From NCBI GenBank assembly GCA_049426725.1, contig JBMSYN010000036.1, positions 1-7,957 on the forward strand: 7,957 nt of DNA, in the 5' to 3' direction. Both the position numbers and the translations under genes were made by a program. Origin of the DNA: UBA961 sp049426725. Its GTDB lineage: Bacteria > Bacteroidota > Ignavibacteria > Kapaibacteriales > UBA961. This document shows, one piece after another, positions 5,943 through 7,957 of this stretch (positions are counted from its first letter, which is position 1; the number at the start of each line of letters is the position of its first letter). The notes under the pieces were generated by a model. It was not told the origin of the DNA. It did not search any database and saw nothing but the letters and a program-made list of their open reading frames with translations.

Positions 5943-7901
5943 TTAATGAGAAATGGTACATTGTGAACTAATGGTGTTATTGTCATGTCTCATGAAAATG
6001 GTATACATCCCTGATGGAATCGATGAAACATCCATTTGCATCAAGCCGGATCGAGCATGACCCTGCATATTGCTCATTTCCTTCCATGATCGAATGACTT
6101 TTCCTTGTATGTCTGCGATTGACCAAGCAATCATTCCTTGAGTCGCAGGATACTCAACCGTAATCACATCCTTTCCGGGATTTGGATAAACATGCAATGA
6201 TTGAGTATTGAATTGATCATCACTTTCAATGTGAGTGACCCTCGTCAATTGCAAAAGCGAACGGAATTGATTTCCGAGATTGACATTGATAGATCTGTAT
6301 TCGGGCAATGAATCAATCGTGATTGTTGATACTTGACCGGAGAATTCAATGGTTCTGTAGATGAATGAATTATCAGGTAAACGGAAGCCAATTTGTACAG
6401 GCACTTTTTCGAATATGCCATGATCTGCAGGTTGAACTTGTGTGATGTTTATTCTAAGCGAACGAATGCCATTAACGATTGAAGAGACAGTATCCAATTG
6501 AATGCGTGGCCATCCTTTGCGCTTCACCCATTGTTCAAAGAACCACCCAAGATTTTTCCCGGAGACATCTTCGCATGCTTGTTGAAGGTCTTCAGTTGTG
6601 GCATTGCCATAACGATGTCTTTCGAGATATGAACGCATTGCAGCAAAAAACACGCTATCACCAAGTTGATGTCTTAACATTCCAAGCACAGCAGCACCTT
6701 TTATATAAATCGTGCGTGGGAAATTCGATGACGGACTCAATCGTGGAAAAAACTCCAGTGGTAGTACTCCTTCTCGTGATACAGCTGTCCCAAAATACTC
6801 TGAAATCTTTGATGCAATGTCTTGAATATAGCCTGTTTGCCCTCGCAATTCTTCTGCCCAAAGTGTCTCGCAATATGTTGCAAATGACTCTGAAAGCCAA
6901 CTATATCCATAATTCAAGGGAGTCACTTCGTCACCAAACCATTGATGAGAAAGTTCATGAAGAATCGTTGAATTCGTTGAATCCCTCTTCCTGACGATAT
7001 TCTCATCAATACTAATCATGGTTTGATGTTCCATTGAGCCGGTTGGAGTGAGAACATAACCCACGGATTCAAAAGGATATTGTCCGAAGCGTTTTTCTAG
7101 CGCGGTTATCATGCGCGGCAATTGCGAAAATGAAATTGCAGTTGATATACTATCTTGTCGAATGGCATAGATTGTATTTGTTGGAGAACCAATCACATGC
7201 CTTTGAAAAGAATCCACGGCAAAAGTCATGAGATATGTTGCCATGGGTATAGTGGAGGACCAAACAAATCTTTTTCCATCATTCAGCGTATCAATGCTTT
7301 TGAGTGATCCATTGGATACTGCAGTCAATCCATTTTGCACCTTTATTCTTGTAGTAAGTTTTGCTTTATCGGAAGGATGATCATAACATGGTAGCCAATG
7401 CTGAGTGGTTCCTACATAATGTGCAAAGAACCCAACGCCTATGGAATAGAGTATGCGCTTTGTGGAGTATACACCGCCCCATGAGAAACCAGAACGCGGT
7501 GGTTCCTTCCCCATCAATCCACCATAATGAACGGTAATCAGCATTGAATCGCCTTTGCGTATGTTCATGGGAATCGAGACTGCATAATGCATTGTGTCAT
7601 CTATCGGTGAACCCTTTCTTTCAAATGTGGATATAACACCATTCACCAAAACCGAATCAATGCTAAGATCTCTCAGATGGATTGGAAAAATCCCACGGGG
7701 TTCATCTATCCAATGCACTCGAATCAAGCATCTTCCATTATCCAAACGTGGCAAAGGCGATGAGACTAAATCCAATGATGCATCATATTCAATGACATCA
7801 AAAGGTTGCTGCACAAATTCAGTGGGACGTGATATTTGAGCATGAGCAATGCCAATTGTAGACAATAAAAAGACATGCAAGAACAAAACACAATTCTTCA
7901 T
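5943..7901 (-). CDS. T9SS-secreted M1-family zinc metallopeptidase (aminopeptidase-like)
   Basis: This is a 652-residue secreted peptidase. The signal peptide is MKNCVLFLHVFLLSTIGIAHAQ. The M1 fold follows: an N-terminal beta-saddle ending in QHWLPCYDHPSDKAKL (167-182), the exopeptidase motif in the form GSMEHQT (288-294, for the classical GAMEN), zinc site HELSHQWFG (315-323; His315, Glu316, His319) with third ligand Glu338 in WLSESFATY, 18 residues on, and the probable transition-state Tyr399 in YIKGAAVLGML. FFEQWVKRKGWP (454-465) closes the catalytic part. After a beta-sandwich region, residues ~567-652 form a T9SS sorting domain (LHVYPNPGKDVITV ... IADIQGKVIRSW ... VSSIPSGMYTIFM). The enzyme should remove N-terminal residues from peptides outside the cell. 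ATG 7901 is preferred to TTG 7913 because it follows GGAAAG at suitable spacing and starts a normal signal peptide. It is the first gene of the leftward set; its promoter lies at or beyond the window edge. Confidence 0.93.
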   Translation of the reverse strand: MKNCVLFLHVFLLSTIGIAHAQISRPTEFVQQPFDVIEYDASLDLVSSPLPRLDNGRCLIRVHWIDEPRGIFPIHLRDLSIDSVLVNGVISTFERKGSPIDDTMHYAVSIPMNIRKGDSMLITVHYGGLMGKEPPRSGFSWGGVYSTKRILYSIGVGFFAHYVGTTQHWLPCYDHPSDKAKLTTRIKVQNGLTAVSNGSLKSIDTLNDGKRFVWSSTIPMATYLMTFAVDSFQRHVIGSPTNTIYAIRQDSISTAISFSQLPRMITALEKRFGQYPFESVGYVLTPTGSMEHQTMISIDENIVRKRDSTNSTILHELSHQWFGDEVTPLNYGYSWLSESFATYCETLWAEELRGQTGYIQDIASKISEYFGTAVSREGVLPLEFFPRLSPSSNFPRTIYIKGAAVLGMLRHQLGDSVFFAAMRSYLERHRYGNATTEDLQQACEDVSGKNLGWFFEQWVKRKGWPRIQLDTVSSIVNGIRSLRINITQVQPADHGIFEKVPVQIGFRLPDNSFIYRTIEFSGQVSTITIDSLPEYRSINVNLGNQFRSLLQLTRVTHIESDDQFNTQSLHVYPNPGKDVITVEYPATQGMIAWSIADIQGKVIRSWKEMSNMQGHARSGLMQMDVSSIPSGMYTIFMRHDNNTISSQCTISH

Positions 7902-7957
7902 TTGGCTTTCCAATCACTTGTAATATTGCATCGCAATTTAGGGAAAATACGGGGGAA

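Noticed and set aside
5935..5961. Upstream in-frame ATG for the T9SS-tailed nuclease
   Set aside because: It would add MYHFSLKFT before a complete signal peptide and overlap the peptidase gene by 19 bases. The ATG at 5934 is the more ordinary start.
6479..6994. 171-codon open frame on the + strand
   Set aside because: It lies entirely antisense to the catalytic region of the M1 peptidase, whose zinc motifs are intact. The product has no recognisable domain or signal, so it is a shadow frame.
7914..7957. TAAATTG near the right edge as a promoter -7 box for the peptidase gene
   Set aside because: It lacks one T of the TAnnTTTG consensus, has no visible -33 partner, and the window ends too soon to judge.

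Overview
The window looks like chromosomal DNA of a member of the Bacteroidota or the wider FCB group, AT-rich and without mobile elements. Four things point there. Two proteins end in type IX secretion (T9SS) C-terminal sorting domains (the M1 peptidase and one nuclease). There is a FISUMP-domain lipoprotein and a CtlX-type arginine deiminase-family hydrolase. The left edge holds the end of a TonB-dependent outer-membrane receptor. The exact lineage cannot be fixed from this sequence.

Layout. Bases 1-224 (+) are the last ~74 codons of a TonB-dependent receptor, followed by a perfect bidirectional hairpin terminator (244-282). Converging on it is a small secreted protein of an uncharacterised family (297-728, -). 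Across an 89-base divergent spacer carrying an 8-bp inverted repeat and a Bacteroidetes-type -7 box lies ctlX (818-1753, +), followed 64 bases later by an unrecognised 313-residue lipoprotein (1818-2759, +).

From the right edge a compact leftward gene set fills 7901-2767: a secreted M1-family metallopeptidase with a T9SS tail; a DNA/RNA non-specific endonuclease with a T9SS tail; a tandem paralogous endonuclease without that tail, joined by an ATGA stop/start overlap; then, after a 59-base gap, an unrecognised secreted protein; and a FISUMP lipoprotein, again joined by an ATGA overlap. It meets the rightward lipoprotein gene tail to tail with only 7 bases between stop codons.

All five leftward products carry export signals. 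The first three are hydrolases of protein or nucleic acid, so the simplest reading is a cell-surface/extracellular scavenging cluster. The role of the last two genes is unknown. No RNA gene, CRISPR array, prophage or IS was seen, and no non-coding gap exceeds 300 bases. The most interesting items are the duplicated nuclease pair that differs in its secretion signal and the operator-like palindrome; no clearly new defence or mobile system is visible.
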